A stretch of DNA of 9,622 nt from JBEEPE01 sp041191265 (lineage in GTDB: Bacteria; Verrucomicrobiota; Verrucomicrobiia; Chthoniobacterales; Chthoniobacteraceae): assembly GCA_041191265.1 (NCBI GenBank), contig JBEEPE010000008.1, positions 1 to 9,622 on the forward strand, read 5' to 3'. The notes beneath the pieces are model-generated. The model was not told where the DNA came from, did no database searches, and saw nothing but the letters and a program-made list of their open reading frames with translations. Made by a program: the position numbers and the translations under genes. Position 1 is the stretch's first letter; each line of letters starts with the position of its first letter. Below are positions 1 to 7,142 of this stretch, in pieces.

Positions 1-1076
1 TCGGGGAAGATGGGGATGGCGAGGCTCTCGTTTGCGGCGGATTCGGCGTTGGGGAAGTCGCCTTCTTTGTATCCGAGGTAGCGGAAGCATTCCTGCAGGT
101 GAAGCGGGAGCGGGTAATATATTTCGGAGCCGACGCCGTTTTTTGCGAGGAGGGCGCGGACTTTGTCCCGATGCGGGACCCGAATAATGAACTGGTTGTA
201 GATGTGGTGGTTCGACAGGCCGGAGTTGAGCCAAGGCTCGGCGGGGAGGGGGAGTGCGGCGAGTTCTGGCGTGTTTGCGAATGCTTCGCGGTACCAACGG
301 GCTTTGGCTCGGCGTTCGGCGCTCCAGAAGTCGAGGTGTGGGAGCTTGATGTTGAGGACGGCGGATTGGATGGCGTCGATGCGGAAGTTGCCCCCGATGT
401 CGGAGTGGAAGTAGCGCGGTTCCATGCCGTGGTTGCGAAGGCGACGCATTTTTGCCGCGAGTGCGTCGTCCTGACAGGTGACCATTCCGGCATCGCCGAA
501 GGCGCCGAGATTTTTTGTGGGATAGAAGGAGTACCAACCGGCTTCACCGATGGTGCCTGCGGCTCCGAGGGGGTGCGCTGCGCCGAGCGCCTGGGCGGCA
601 TCTTCGAGAACGGGAACGCCGTGGGCTGCGCAGATGCGGGTGATGGCTTCCATGTCCGCGCAGCAGCCGAAGAGATGGACTGGGCAGACGGCTTTGGTGT
701 TGGGGTTTTGTTTGAGGGCGTATTCCAGCTGGGCTGGGTCGATGTTGAAGGTGTCGGGCTGGATGTCGACGAATACGGGGCGCGCACCGATGCGAGCGAT
801 ACAGCCTGCGGTTGCGAAGAAGGTGTAGGGGGTGGTGATGACGGTGTCGCCGGGTTGGATGCCGAGCGCCATGAGGAGAATGAGTTGGGCGTCGGTGCCG
901 GAGGAGACGCCGATGCAGTGGCGGGCGCCTGTCGCGGTGCAGACGGCTTTTTCGAAATCTTCCGTTTTTTTGCCGAGCACGAGTTGCTGGGAGTCACAGA
1001 CTTCGGCGATTTCGGCGAGGATTTGTTCGCGGAGCGGTTTGTATTGGAGCGGCAAATCGAGAAGCGGCACGTGCAT
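1..1076 (-). CDS. DegT/DnrJ/EryC1/StrS family PLP-dependent aminotransferase, C-terminus cut by window edge
   Basis: Read on the minus strand, this frame is open from the window edge to an ATG at 1076-1074 and gives 358 residues starting MHVPLLDLPLQYKPL, the usual opening of DegT/StrS sugar aminotransferases. Other family marks are the cofactor-contacting EDAAQALGA stretch (Asp159, Gln162), the Schiff-base lysine in YPTKNLGAFGDAG (Lys188), and GNFRIDAIQSAVLNIKL. The C-terminal IYYPLPLHLQECF and the final AIPIFP are also typical, so only the last few percent is missing. These cytosolic enzymes move an amino group from glutamate to a keto-sugar nucleotide for surface glycans or antibiotics; the exact substrate cannot be told. 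An in-frame ATG at 1103-1101 would add nine residues, but the family rarely has them. Neither start has a good ribosome binding site. The gene diverges from the antiporter. A 362-residue open frame on the plus strand (99-1187) is its antisense shadow. Confidence 0.93.
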   Translation of the reverse strand, partial: MHVPLLDLPLQYKPLREQILAEIAEVCDSQQLVLGKKTEDFEKAVCTATGARHCIGVSSGTDAQLILLMALGIQPGDTVITTPYTFFATAGCIARIGARPVFVDIQPDTFNIDPAQLEYALKQNPNTKAVCPVHLFGCCADMEAITRICAAHGVPVLEDAAQALGAAHPLGAAGTIGEAGWYSFYPTKNLGAFGDAGMVTCQDDALAAKMRRLRNHGMEPRYFHSDIGGNFRIDAIQSAVLNIKLPHLDFWSAERRAKARWYREAFANTPELAALPLPAEPWLNSGLSNHHIYNQFIIRVPHRDKVRALLAKNGVGSEIYYPLPLHLQECFRYLGYKEGDFPNAESAANESLAIPIFP

Positions 1077-1110
1077 CCGATAACGGTTCCCGATTCTTTG
1101 CATGGGCTCA

Positions 1111-1163
1111 AGGGCAACGTGCTTTCGGTTGGGCTTGGCGGTGGGATTCTAGGAGGGCAACGT
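1111..1163. repeat. 10-bp direct repeat in the divergent intergenic region
   Basis: AGGGCAACGT occurs at 1111-1120 and again at 1154-1163, 43 bp apart start to start, close to four DNA turns. Both copies lie in the 94-bp gap between the divergent aminotransferase and antiporter genes. The spacing fits paired binding sites for a regulator, but this is inference from two copies only. Confidence 0.4.
1151..1156 (+). promoter_or_regulatory. Shine-Dalgarno AGGAGG for the antiporter gene
   Basis: A full-consensus AGGAGG lies 14 nt before the ATG at 1171, longer than the usual 5-9 nt spacing. An in-frame TAG at 1150-1152 excludes any earlier start, and no better start codon lies between, so ATG 1171 is chosen despite the long spacer. 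Confidence 0.6.
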
Positions 1164-1166
1164 TGC
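1157..1166. promoter_or_regulatory. Perfect 10-bp palindrome GCAACGTTGC, possible operator
   Basis: GCAACGTTGC is its own reverse complement and overlaps the second copy of the 10-bp direct repeat. It lies between the Shine-Dalgarno sequence (1151-1156) and the antiporter start (1171). A bound protein could block transcription, or the RNA could form a very small structure. Function is not shown. Confidence 0.3.
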
Positions 1167-1170
1167 GCGT

Positions 1171-2436
1171 ATGAGTGCGGGTTCTGAAGTTGGTGTTCCG
1201 GTCTGGATGGCGTTGCCGTTTGCGGCGTTGTTGGCTGGGATTGCCGTTGGGCCCGCCTTTTTCCACGGCTGGTGGGAGCGGATGTATCCGAGGGTGAGTG
1301 CGTTGCTGGCGATTTTGACGGTGGGATTGTACCTGCCCGGTCGGTCGGCGGGCCCGCTTCTCCATGCGGTGGAGGAGTATGCGGGGTTCGTCATTTTGGT
1401 TGGTTCACTGTTTGTCGCGTCGGGCGGCATCTTGATTCGGGTTCGTGGCGAGTCGACGCCGCTGGCGAACGTCCTTTTTTTGGCAGTGGGTGCGGTACTG
1501 GCGAATGTGATTGGAACCACGGGCGCGTCGATGGTGTTGATTCGTCCTTGGATCCGCACGAATCGGTATCGGATGACCGGGTTTCACGTGGTGTTTTTCA
1601 TCCTGTTGGTGAGCAACATCGGGGGATGTTTGACGCCGATTGGGGATCCGCCGTTGTTTTTGGGTTACCTCAAGGGGGTGCCTTTTTGGTGGGTTGCGAA
1701 GGGTTGCTTCAACGGGTGGCTCTTGATGTTAGTGCTGCTTTTGGCGGTGTTTTACGGTCTGGATGTTAGGAATATGCGTCGGATTCCGGAGGGGGTTCGG
1801 CGACAGCATGCGGAGGCGGAGCACTGGCATTTTTCGGGGGTTTGGTCGGTTGTTGCGATTGCGCTGATTTTGGGGGCGGTGTTCTTGCCAGCGGGATTTC
1901 GGGAGGGAGTGATGTTACTGGCGGCGGGGTTGTCGTGGTGGAGGACGCCGCGGAGTTTGTACGAGGGAAACCAGTTTTCGTGGGGGCCGTTACGGGAGGT
2001 GGCGTGGTTATTTGCGGGGATTTTTGTGACGATGGTTCCGGCGCTCGACATTCTGCGGGAGCGAGTGGGAGCGGGTGGAGGTATGCCCACGGCGCTGGGG
2101 TTGTTTTGGTCGACGGGCGTCTTGTCGGGAACGCTCGATAATGCGCCGACGTACATGGCGTTTTTGGTGAGTGCGATGGCTACCGCGGGATTGGACGTTG
2201 AGACTGGGATGGCGGCGTTCATCGCTCAGCATCCCGACTTACTGAGGGGGATTTCGATGGGGGCCGTTTTCTTTGGTGCGGCGACTTACATTGGCAACGG
2301 TCCAAACCTGATGGTGCGAGCGATTTGCGAGCAGCAGGGCATTTCGACGCCATCGTTTGGAGGTTATGTGTTTCGGTACACGGTACCGATTCTTTTGCCG
2401 GTGCTTGGGCTGGTCGGATGGATGGTGTTGCGGTGA
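1171..2436 (+). CDS. Putative sodium:proton antiporter / citrate-type transporter (CitMHS_2/NhaD-like, ion transporter superfamily)
   Basis: The 421-residue product is an inner-membrane protein with about 11-12 hydrophobic segments. Clear ones lie near residues 9-30, 40-57, 72-90, 97-124, 137-157, 181-196, 222-241, 277-292, 305-337, 360-378 and 400-420. Motifs typical of this superfamily are NVIGTTGASMVLIRP (112-126), SNIGGCLTPIGDPP (148-161), LDNAPTYMAF (322-331) and TYIGNGPNLMVRAI (372-385). The two gly/asn-rich motifs resemble the paired re-entrant hairpins that form the ion and substrate site in the ArsB/NhaD/CitM group. Relatives are usually annotated as sodium:proton antiporter or putative citrate transporter; sequence alone does not decide between ion exchange and organic-acid transport. 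The start is fixed by a stop at 1150-1152 and an AGGAGG upstream. Riboflavin synthase follows after 9 bp, so the two are probably co-transcribed. Confidence 0.85.
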   Translation: MSAGSEVGVPVWMALPFAALLAGIAVGPAFFHGWWERMYPRVSALLAILTVGLYLPGRSAGPLLHAVEEYAGFVILVGSLFVASGGILIRVRGESTPLANVLFLAVGAVLANVIGTTGASMVLIRPWIRTNRYRMTGFHVVFFILLVSNIGGCLTPIGDPPLFLGYLKGVPFWWVAKGCFNGWLLMLVLLLAVFYGLDVRNMRRIPEGVRRQHAEAEHWHFSGVWSVVAIALILGAVFLPAGFREGVMLLAAGLSWWRTPRSLYEGNQFSWGPLREVAWLFAGIFVTMVPALDILRERVGAGGGMPTALGLFWSTGVLSGTLDNAPTYMAFLVSAMATAGLDVETGMAAFIAQHPDLLRGISMGAVFFGAATYIGNGPNLMVRAICEQQGISTPSFGGYVFRYTVPILLPVLGLVGWMVLR

Positions 2437-2437
2437 G
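2432..2437 (+). promoter_or_regulatory. Weak ribosome binding site GGTGAG overlapping the antiporter stop codon
   Basis: GGTGAG contains the antiporter TGA (2434-2436) and lies 8 nt before the riboflavin synthase ATG at 2446. The overlap suggests that ribosomes ending the antiporter help start ribE (translational coupling). Confidence 0.4.
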
Positions 2438-2445
2438 ATGAGCGA

Positions 2446-3078
2446 ATGTTCACTGGATTGATTGAGCACTGCGGACGGGTGCGCGCATTGCGGACGGGGC
2501 ACGGCACGGCGCGGTTGGAGGTGGAGACTCCCTACGTCGAGGCGGCGGGCATTGAGTTGGGCGAGAGCGTCGCCATCAACGGGGTGTGCCTGACGGTCGT
2601 CGAGTGGGATGCTGCGGGGTTGTTGGGATTCGACGTGTTGGAGGAGACGTTGCGATGCACGTCGCTGGGCGGGTTAGAGTTGGGCGGGATGGTGAACCTT
2701 GAGCGAGCGATGGCGGGTCATGCGCGTTTTGGGGGGCACCTTGTGCAGGGGCACGTGGATGGGGTCGGGACGGTGGAGCGGTTTGAGGCGGAGGGGACGG
2801 ATTGGAGGCTCCGCATCGGATTTGATTCGGAGTTCAGCCGCTGGGTCGTTCACAAAGGCTCGATTGCGGTGGACGGGATTAGTTTGACGGTTGCGGCGGA
2901 GGGGAGCGGTTGGCTTGAGGCGTGCATTATTCCGCACACGCGGGCGGTGACGAATCTGGCTGCGTGTCGGGTTGGTAGTCGGGTCAACCTCGAGTTTGAA
3001 GTCATCGCAAAGTACATCGACCGCATGTTGGAAAAGCGGTTTGGGGGGCAGGCGAAGGGCGGGCAAACGGACCGTTAA
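2446..3078 (+). CDS. ribE: Riboflavin synthase, alpha chain
   Basis: The 210-residue protein begins MFTGLIE, the hallmark of riboflavin synthase, and has the family's usual length. It makes riboflavin by dismutation of two 6,7-dimethyl-8-ribityllumazine molecules, the last step of the pathway, in the cytosol as a trimer. The two homologous lumazine-binding barrels are visible as a repeat: GESVAINGVCLTV (39-51, with conserved Cys48) in the N-terminal half matches KGSIAVDGISLTV (137-149) in the C-terminal half. GGHLVQGHVDG (96-106) and the C-terminal NLEFEVIAKYIDR (181-193) are also family signatures. The last 15 residues are a polar tail. The gene follows the antiporter by 9 bp with a weak SD overlapping the upstream stop. 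No other rib gene and no FMN riboswitch is seen in the window, so this ribE is separate from any rib cluster. It converges with the downstream dehydrogenase. Confidence 0.96.
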   Translation: MFTGLIEHCGRVRALRTGHGTARLEVETPYVEAAGIELGESVAINGVCLTVVEWDAAGLLGFDVLEETLRCTSLGGLELGGMVNLERAMAGHARFGGHLVQGHVDGVGTVERFEAEGTDWRLRIGFDSEFSRWVVHKGSIAVDGISLTVAAEGSGWLEACIIPHTRAVTNLAACRVGSRVNLEFEVIAKYIDRMLEKRFGGQAKGGQTDR

Positions 3079-3117
3079 TCCCTGATGACGGGATGTTGGG
3101 ACGCGATGGGGAATCTA

Positions 3118-3164
3118 GCGGAATATCCTTCCGCAGCTTGCGATGTCCTCCGTCTTCGCTGCGG
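3118..3164. terminator. Overlapping inverted repeats between convergent genes, possible bidirectional terminator
   Basis: The 86-bp gap between ribE and the convergent dehydrogenase holds two hairpins. GCGGAA (3118-3123) pairs with TTCCGC (3129-3134) over a 5-nt loop. CCGCAGC (3131-3137) pairs with GCTGCGG (3158-3164) over a 20-nt loop. They share 3131-3134, so only one can form at a time. The second ends one base before the dehydrogenase stop codon. Neither has a U-tract in either direction, so a classical intrinsic terminator is not shown. The position suits transcription ending from both sides. Confidence 0.35.
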
Positions 3165-6100
3165 TTACTGGGATTTCAGGTAAGTTGCGATGTCGGAGAT
3201 GGATTGGGGGGTTAGGCCGAGGGTGGCGGGGTCGTACATGAGGGAGCGGCCAAGGGGTTTGATTTCGGCAATCCTCGATTTGGGGACGTTTTGCACGAGT
3301 GCCCCCATGCTCTTGATGATGACGGGGTCAGCGTTAGAGAGGATGATGCCGGTGATTTTAGCGCCCTCTTTTGTGGTGATGACGCTGCCCTCGTAGCCGT
3401 GGGAAATTTCGGAGGACGGATGCGCGATTCCTTGGATCACCACCTCGCGCGTTTGCTGGCGGCCGAAGGTGGTCAGATCGGGGCCGAACTCAATCCCTTT
3501 ACCCTTGATGCTGTGGCATGAAAGGCACACCGCCGCCGCGGCTTCGCCCCTTTTGCTATCACCCTCGATTCGAGCAATGTCTGCCGCAGGTGGGAGAATC
3601 GGGGAATCCTTCGGAACCGGAGGCATTTCGACGGATTGCAACTTCACATTAGCAGGGTCGTATAGCCCGCGTTCCTTCATCGCGACGTCCAGACTGAGTC
3701 CACTCCACAGATTGCCTTTGCGATTGAACAACCACCACGTGGCCATGGCCTTGACCGATGAATCCTTTTCTGACGCCAGGTCCAAGGTGGCTTCTGCTGC
3801 GGCTTTGGACGCGTTGAAGGCGATTGCGGTGAGGGCGAGGTTGCGTTCTGAGGCGTCGAGGCTTTGGGCGGATGCGCGCGCCTTGAGGGCGGGGATTGCG
3901 GCATCGGGGTGGAGCCGCCATGCGAGGCGGGCGAGCGCTGCGGGCCATGCTATGGGGTTTGATGAGTTGGGACTCGAGGTGGCCAGTGCGTGAAACAGTT
4001 CGGATTCGCATCCTGTTGCGCCGAGGCCGATTGCTTCGAGGTAGGCCCTGTCTTTGCCGTCATATTTGGCGGCAAGTTTTGTGAGGATTGGCACGTTCAC
4101 TTCTGCTGGAAATCCGCGGAGCGAGAGAGCAACTTCACGGCGCACTGCTGCATCGGCGTCGGTTGCCATCTGGGCTGCGAGCGCAGGGATGGAGAGGGTT
4201 GCGGACGGATTTGGTGAGCTTGAAGAGGCTGGAAGGGCGCGACGAAGGGCGCGGTAGGCGACAAGGCGCTGTGTGCTGTCAGGCGAACTCAGAAGCGCGG
4301 TGACTTTGGCCACTCCTTCCTCACCGATCTGAGCGAGTACCCAGATGGCTCGGGCTGCGAGGTACGGGTTCGCATCTTTTGTGAGCGTGGTAAGCGCTGG
4401 GATGGCGGCTTGTCCGGAACGTTTCAGGGCGTTGAACCCGAGGTTTCGGACGTTGGGTGAGGGGTTTCGGAGCGCAGCAATCTGACCGTCGATGGTCGAC
4501 AAATCGATTTTTGGGACCGTTGACTTAAAGCCCTTTGGAGCGATGCGGTAAATGGCGCCGGTGTAGGCGTTATCGAGTGTGCCGTGTCCGCCGACGCGCG
4601 CGTCGAACCAGTCGGCTACGTAGATTGCGCCGTCCGGTCCTACGCACACATCGCTGGGACGGAACTTCGTCTTCAACTCGCTGTTCGCCTTGCCCCCGAG
4701 GAAGTCGGACCCCGCCCATTCGCGTTCCTTGTTGGAGGTGATGAAATCGAAGCGCTCCAGTTTCCATCCGGCGCCGTCCGGCTTCGGGAGATAGCCGAAT
4801 ACCACGTTTTTCCCCGCTTCGCAGGCGAGGAGCAGTCCGTTCCATTTTGCATCGAGCGCGCCGTTTTCATAGAAGCCAACTCCGGTGGGTGAGCCGCCGC
4901 CGTACACGTCACCGGCAGGCATGGTGCCGGGGTCGTCCTGACGCCACTCTGCGGTGGGAGTATCTTGTCCGGGGCGCTTGTCAGCGGCCCATGCGCGTTT
5001 GCCGTCGGCGGAGGAGAACCCTGCGTTTCCGCCCTCCATGATTGCGCTTACGCGGCAGGCTGGTGGGTCGTCGTTATCGCTTTGGAAGAGGTCGCCGAGT
5101 GAGGTGACGGTTTGTTCGTAACTGTTGCGGTAGTTGTGACCAAGGATGGTGACGTTTGACCCGTCAGGATTCATCCGCGCGGTGAAGCCGCCTACCCAGA
5201 TATTTCCGTCGTCACTGGCGAGTCCTGCCACTTGTTGGGTCATGTAACTGCTTCCCATGCGGAAGGTTTTGCCGGAGCGGTCAGTGAATAAAGCGCCACA
5301 GTTGCCTTGGTTCCAGTACCACAACCCATCGGGTCCTGCGGTCACGCTGTGCAGGCTGTGGTCATGTTGGCGTCCGCTGAATCCGGTCAACAAGACCTCG
5401 CGGGTGTCCACGGCGGGGTCGAACTTCCCGTCTCGATTGACGTCCGTGTACACGATCATGTCGGGCGGTTGCGAGACCACGACTCGGTTATCCAAGACGG
5501 CAACACCCAGCGGAGAAGCGAGATGCGGTTCTTGAACAAATACCGAGGAGCGATCGGCCTTTCCGTCGCCATTGGAGTCTTCAATCACCACGATTCGATC
5601 GCCTTCGGGGCGACGTCCGCCTTTTCCACGGTAGTTGACTCCTTCTGCGACCCAGAGGCGGCCCTTTTCATCGAAGTCGATATTGGTGGGGTTGAGGAGG
5701 AGCGGGGAAGTTGCCCAGAGTGTGATTTCGAGGCCTTCGGGGACGGTGAACAAATCGGTTGGAACCGTTGTAGGCCCATCGGCAATCGGTTCAATGGGAG
5801 GGAGAGCGCTGGGAGCGTGGTCGAGAACGGCGAAACGGAGTGCGGCGTCGCTGGGGCGGTTGTTGCGGACCATGCCGCCGTCGTCGATGGCGACTTCGGC
5901 TTGAAACCGGACAGCGTCTTTTGGAAGGGCGAAATGAATGGTACTGGCGGCGTGGGCTGCGATGCCCTTTTCGAAGATTTTTCCAGCGACTTTGAGCGGG
6001 CTTCCGTCCACGGCTTTGTTCTTTTTCACCGAGCCGGAACCGGCTTTCGCGGAGACCCATTCGAGGTTGGTGAGGTCGCGGGTGGAACCGTCTGCGAGGA

Positions 6101-6344
6101 TGAGTCGAGGGTTAAGCCAGACGGCCCAATCGCAGGTGATGGGGCCTGCGGAGTCGGCGACGAGGAAAAGGTCTTTTGCTCCGTTGAGCGCCACATCCAC
6201 GGTCAGGATGCGATCTTTGGAGGTGGAAGTGAGGACGGGGCTGAGGAAGAGCGGCTTAGGCTCGGGCGCGGGGAGGGCGGGGAGAGTTAGGGCTGCGGTT
6301 AGGAGGGGCAACAGGATGCGGCGGAAGGTGGTGGGGTATTTCAT
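3165..6344 (-). CDS. Secreted PVC-type dehydrogenase: NPCBM domain, sorbosone-dehydrogenase-like propeller, HEAT repeats, CxxCH cytochrome c
   Basis: The 1059-residue product starts with a signal peptide (MKYPTTFRRI, then a hydrophobic run to about residue 26). An NPCBM carbohydrate-binding domain follows (about 35-180), recognisable by ISCDW-like ITCDWAVWLNPR and KGIAAHAASTIHF. Residues about 197-605 are a six-bladed, glucose/sorbosone-dehydrogenase-like propeller of the PVC membrane-bound dehydrogenase type, with LWVAEGVNYRG, QHDHSLHSVTAGPDGLWY and IYVADWFDARVGG. It carries two Ca-binding-like loops, D256-x-N-x-D-G-x-x-D264 and D301-x-N-x-D-G-x-x-D309. Residues about 615-870 are HEAT-like helical repeats. 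The C-terminus is a heme-binding domain with CLSCH (Cys940, Cys943, His944) and Met1036 as a possible sixth ligand. It probably oxidises a sugar-like substrate in the periplasm and passes electrons to its heme; the substrate is unknown. The frame runs on to 7049, but that part is antisense to the DUF5069 gene, and ATG 6344 precedes the signal peptide. No SD is seen. Confidence 0.92.
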   Translation of the reverse strand: MKYPTTFRRILLPLLTAALTLPALPAPEPKPLFLSPVLTSTSKDRILTVDVALNGAKDLFLVADSAGPITCDWAVWLNPRLILADGSTRDLTNLEWVSAKAGSGSVKKNKAVDGSPLKVAGKIFEKGIAAHAASTIHFALPKDAVRFQAEVAIDDGGMVRNNRPSDAALRFAVLDHAPSALPPIEPIADGPTTVPTDLFTVPEGLEITLWATSPLLLNPTNIDFDEKGRLWVAEGVNYRGKGGRRPEGDRIVVIEDSNGDGKADRSSVFVQEPHLASPLGVAVLDNRVVVSQPPDMIVYTDVNRDGKFDPAVDTREVLLTGFSGRQHDHSLHSVTAGPDGLWYWNQGNCGALFTDRSGKTFRMGSSYMTQQVAGLASDDGNIWVGGFTARMNPDGSNVTILGHNYRNSYEQTVTSLGDLFQSDNDDPPACRVSAIMEGGNAGFSSADGKRAWAADKRPGQDTPTAEWRQDDPGTMPAGDVYGGGSPTGVGFYENGALDAKWNGLLLACEAGKNVVFGYLPKPDGAGWKLERFDFITSNKEREWAGSDFLGGKANSELKTKFRPSDVCVGPDGAIYVADWFDARVGGHGTLDNAYTGAIYRIAPKGFKSTVPKIDLSTIDGQIAALRNPSPNVRNLGFNALKRSGQAAIPALTTLTKDANPYLAARAIWVLAQIGEEGVAKVTALLSSPDSTQRLVAYRALRRALPASSSSPNPSATLSIPALAAQMATDADAAVRREVALSLRGFPAEVNVPILTKLAAKYDGKDRAYLEAIGLGATGCESELFHALATSSPNSSNPIAWPAALARLAWRLHPDAAIPALKARASAQSLDASERNLALTAIAFNASKAAAEATLDLASEKDSSVKAMATWWLFNRKGNLWSGLSLDVAMKERGLYDPANVKLQSVEMPPVPKDSPILPPAADIARIEGDSKRGEAAAAVCLSCHSIKGKGIEFGPDLTTFGRQQTREVVIQGIAHPSSEISHGYEGSVITTKEGAKITGIILSNADPVIIKSMGALVQNVPKSRIAEIKPLGRSLMYDPATLGLTPQSISDIATYLKSQ

Positions 6345-6485
6345 GGTCGTTGTGGGGGTGCGTGTGCGGTTCTGAGTTTTGCGTGAGTGGGAGGGGGTAG
6401 AGTTGCCGGAGATAGATTTGATGAGGAGGGTGCGCGCTTTCTGGAGATTTTGACCGTTACGCTGGGCCGGGATTAGGTTTGGCGG
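6345..6485. other. 141-bp divergent intergenic region between the dehydrogenase and DUF5069 genes
   Basis: Both flanking genes point away from this gap, so it should hold a promoter for each. It is G-rich on the plus strand, and I see no strong promoter box pair, palindrome or hairpin. On the plus strand an AGGT (6475-6478) seven nt before the ATG at 6486 may act as a weak ribosome binding site. No SD-like sequence precedes the dehydrogenase start on the minus strand. Confidence 0.4.
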
Positions 6486-6917
6486 ATGGCATTTCCATTT
6501 CGTTCTCCTCGGGAATTGGTTGGCGGCATTGTGGTGTTTGGGCGGATTTTGGACAAGATTCGGCACTTTGCTCGAGAGGGCAGTTTGCCAGAGGGCTACC
6601 ACTTGGGCCCGATTGAGGGGATGCGGACGTTTGACGACCGGGTGTGCCGGTTTCTTGGGGTGGACTACGAGGCTTTGCGGGCGCGGACGTTGGAGGGTGG
6701 AACGGACGAGGAGGTTCTGGAGTGGTGTTTTGCGAATGGGCGGCGTCCTGATGCGGAGCAGGTGGAGGTTTGGAACACGTTTATGCTGAAGCGGGGTTGG
6801 CGCGATGCGGCGTCGGCGGGGTTGGAGCGACAGAAGGCGGAGGCTGGCTTGGGGGATCGCGCGGATATTGTGGTGTTTTTCGATTTGATGGACGTGGAAG
6901 AGGGGCGGATGAGTTAG
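6486..6917 (+). CDS. DUF5069 domain-containing protein
   Basis: The 143-residue protein covers one full DUF5069 domain. Recognisable parts are RSPRELVGGIVVFGRILDKI (6-25), where other members have a similar GG-x-FGR-x-LDK run, then FLGVDYEAL (56-64), the acidic GGTDEEVLEWCFANGRRP (71-88), VWNTFMLKRGWRDAA (94-108) and a C-terminal DIVVFFDLMDVEEGR (126-140). It has no signal peptide or membrane segment, so it is probably cytosolic. The domain is common in Verrucomicrobia and related groups, and its function is unknown; no catalytic motif stands out. It diverges from the dehydrogenase and is followed by a 233-bp gap, so it is probably a single-gene unit. Start ATG 6486 gives the family's normal N-terminus; its only ribosome-binding signal is a weak AGGT. 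Confidence 0.9.
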   Translation: MAFPFRSPRELVGGIVVFGRILDKIRHFAREGSLPEGYHLGPIEGMRTFDDRVCRFLGVDYEALRARTLEGGTDEEVLEWCFANGRRPDAEQVEVWNTFMLKRGWRDAASAGLERQKAEAGLGDRADIVVFFDLMDVEEGRMS

Positions 6918-7038
6918 AATGCTCTGCCGCAGGGATGCGCCACTTTTACTCTTTGTCACTGAGTGTGGATTTCCTTCTGTGAGTGGAGGCGTGACGATAG
7001 TGTCGGGGCCGAACCACAGCCACAGCCACATGCGGCTT

Positions 7039-7069
7039 AGGGTTCTCAAAAGACAGGGTTCTCAAAAGA
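7039..7069. repeat. Tandem duplication, 15-bp unit with 16-bp period
   Basis: AGGGTTCTCAAAAGA is present at 7039-7053 and again, without mismatch, at 7055-7069. It lies about 80 bp before the RCC1-repeat start, where a promoter or regulator site would be expected. It may be a replication-slippage duplication or a doubled protein site. Confidence 0.75.
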
Positions 7070-7114
7070 ATTTGAAGAAAAACTACTCTGTGGAGTGTCA
7101 AAAAAACTTGCAAA

Positions 7115-7142
7115 CCCCCGACACGGATGGCTCTTTGGGGGG
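7115..7142 (+). promoter_or_regulatory. G-tract ribosome binding site within a possible hairpin before the RCC1-repeat start
   Basis: GGGGGG at 7137-7142 is 8 nt before ATG 7151 and is the only SD-like sequence, pairing with the 16S tail through G-U wobbles. CCCCCGA (7115-7121) can pair with TTGGGGG (7135-7141), a 7-bp stem with a 13-nt loop. The loop holds an in-frame alternative ATG at 7127-7129. Forming the stem would hide the ribosome binding site, so it may limit translation. Confidence 0.3.

Noticed and set aside
99..1187. 362-residue open frame on the plus strand
   Set aside because: It is antisense to a clear DegT/StrS aminotransferase, has a composition dominated by Gly, Val, Glu and Asp, and shows no recognisable domain.
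5307..6290. 327-residue plus-strand open frame
   Set aside because: It is antisense to the NPCBM and propeller part of the dehydrogenase and shows no family features of its own.
6450..6478. Promoter-like TTGACC, 17 nt, TTAGGT before the DUF5069 gene
   Set aside because: The -35 is good but the -10 matches the consensus poorly, and it would put the transcription start at the ATG. Not strong enough to call.
6345..7049. 235-residue N-terminal extension of the dehydrogenase frame
   Set aside because: It is open only because it lies antisense to the DUF5069 gene. The translation is Pro/Arg/His-rich without a domain, and a signal peptide starts exactly at ATG 6344.
7084..7106. ACTC/GAGT hairpin followed by a run of A, resembling a terminator
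   Set aside because: The stem is only 4 bp and the homopolymer is A, not T, on the strand of transcription.
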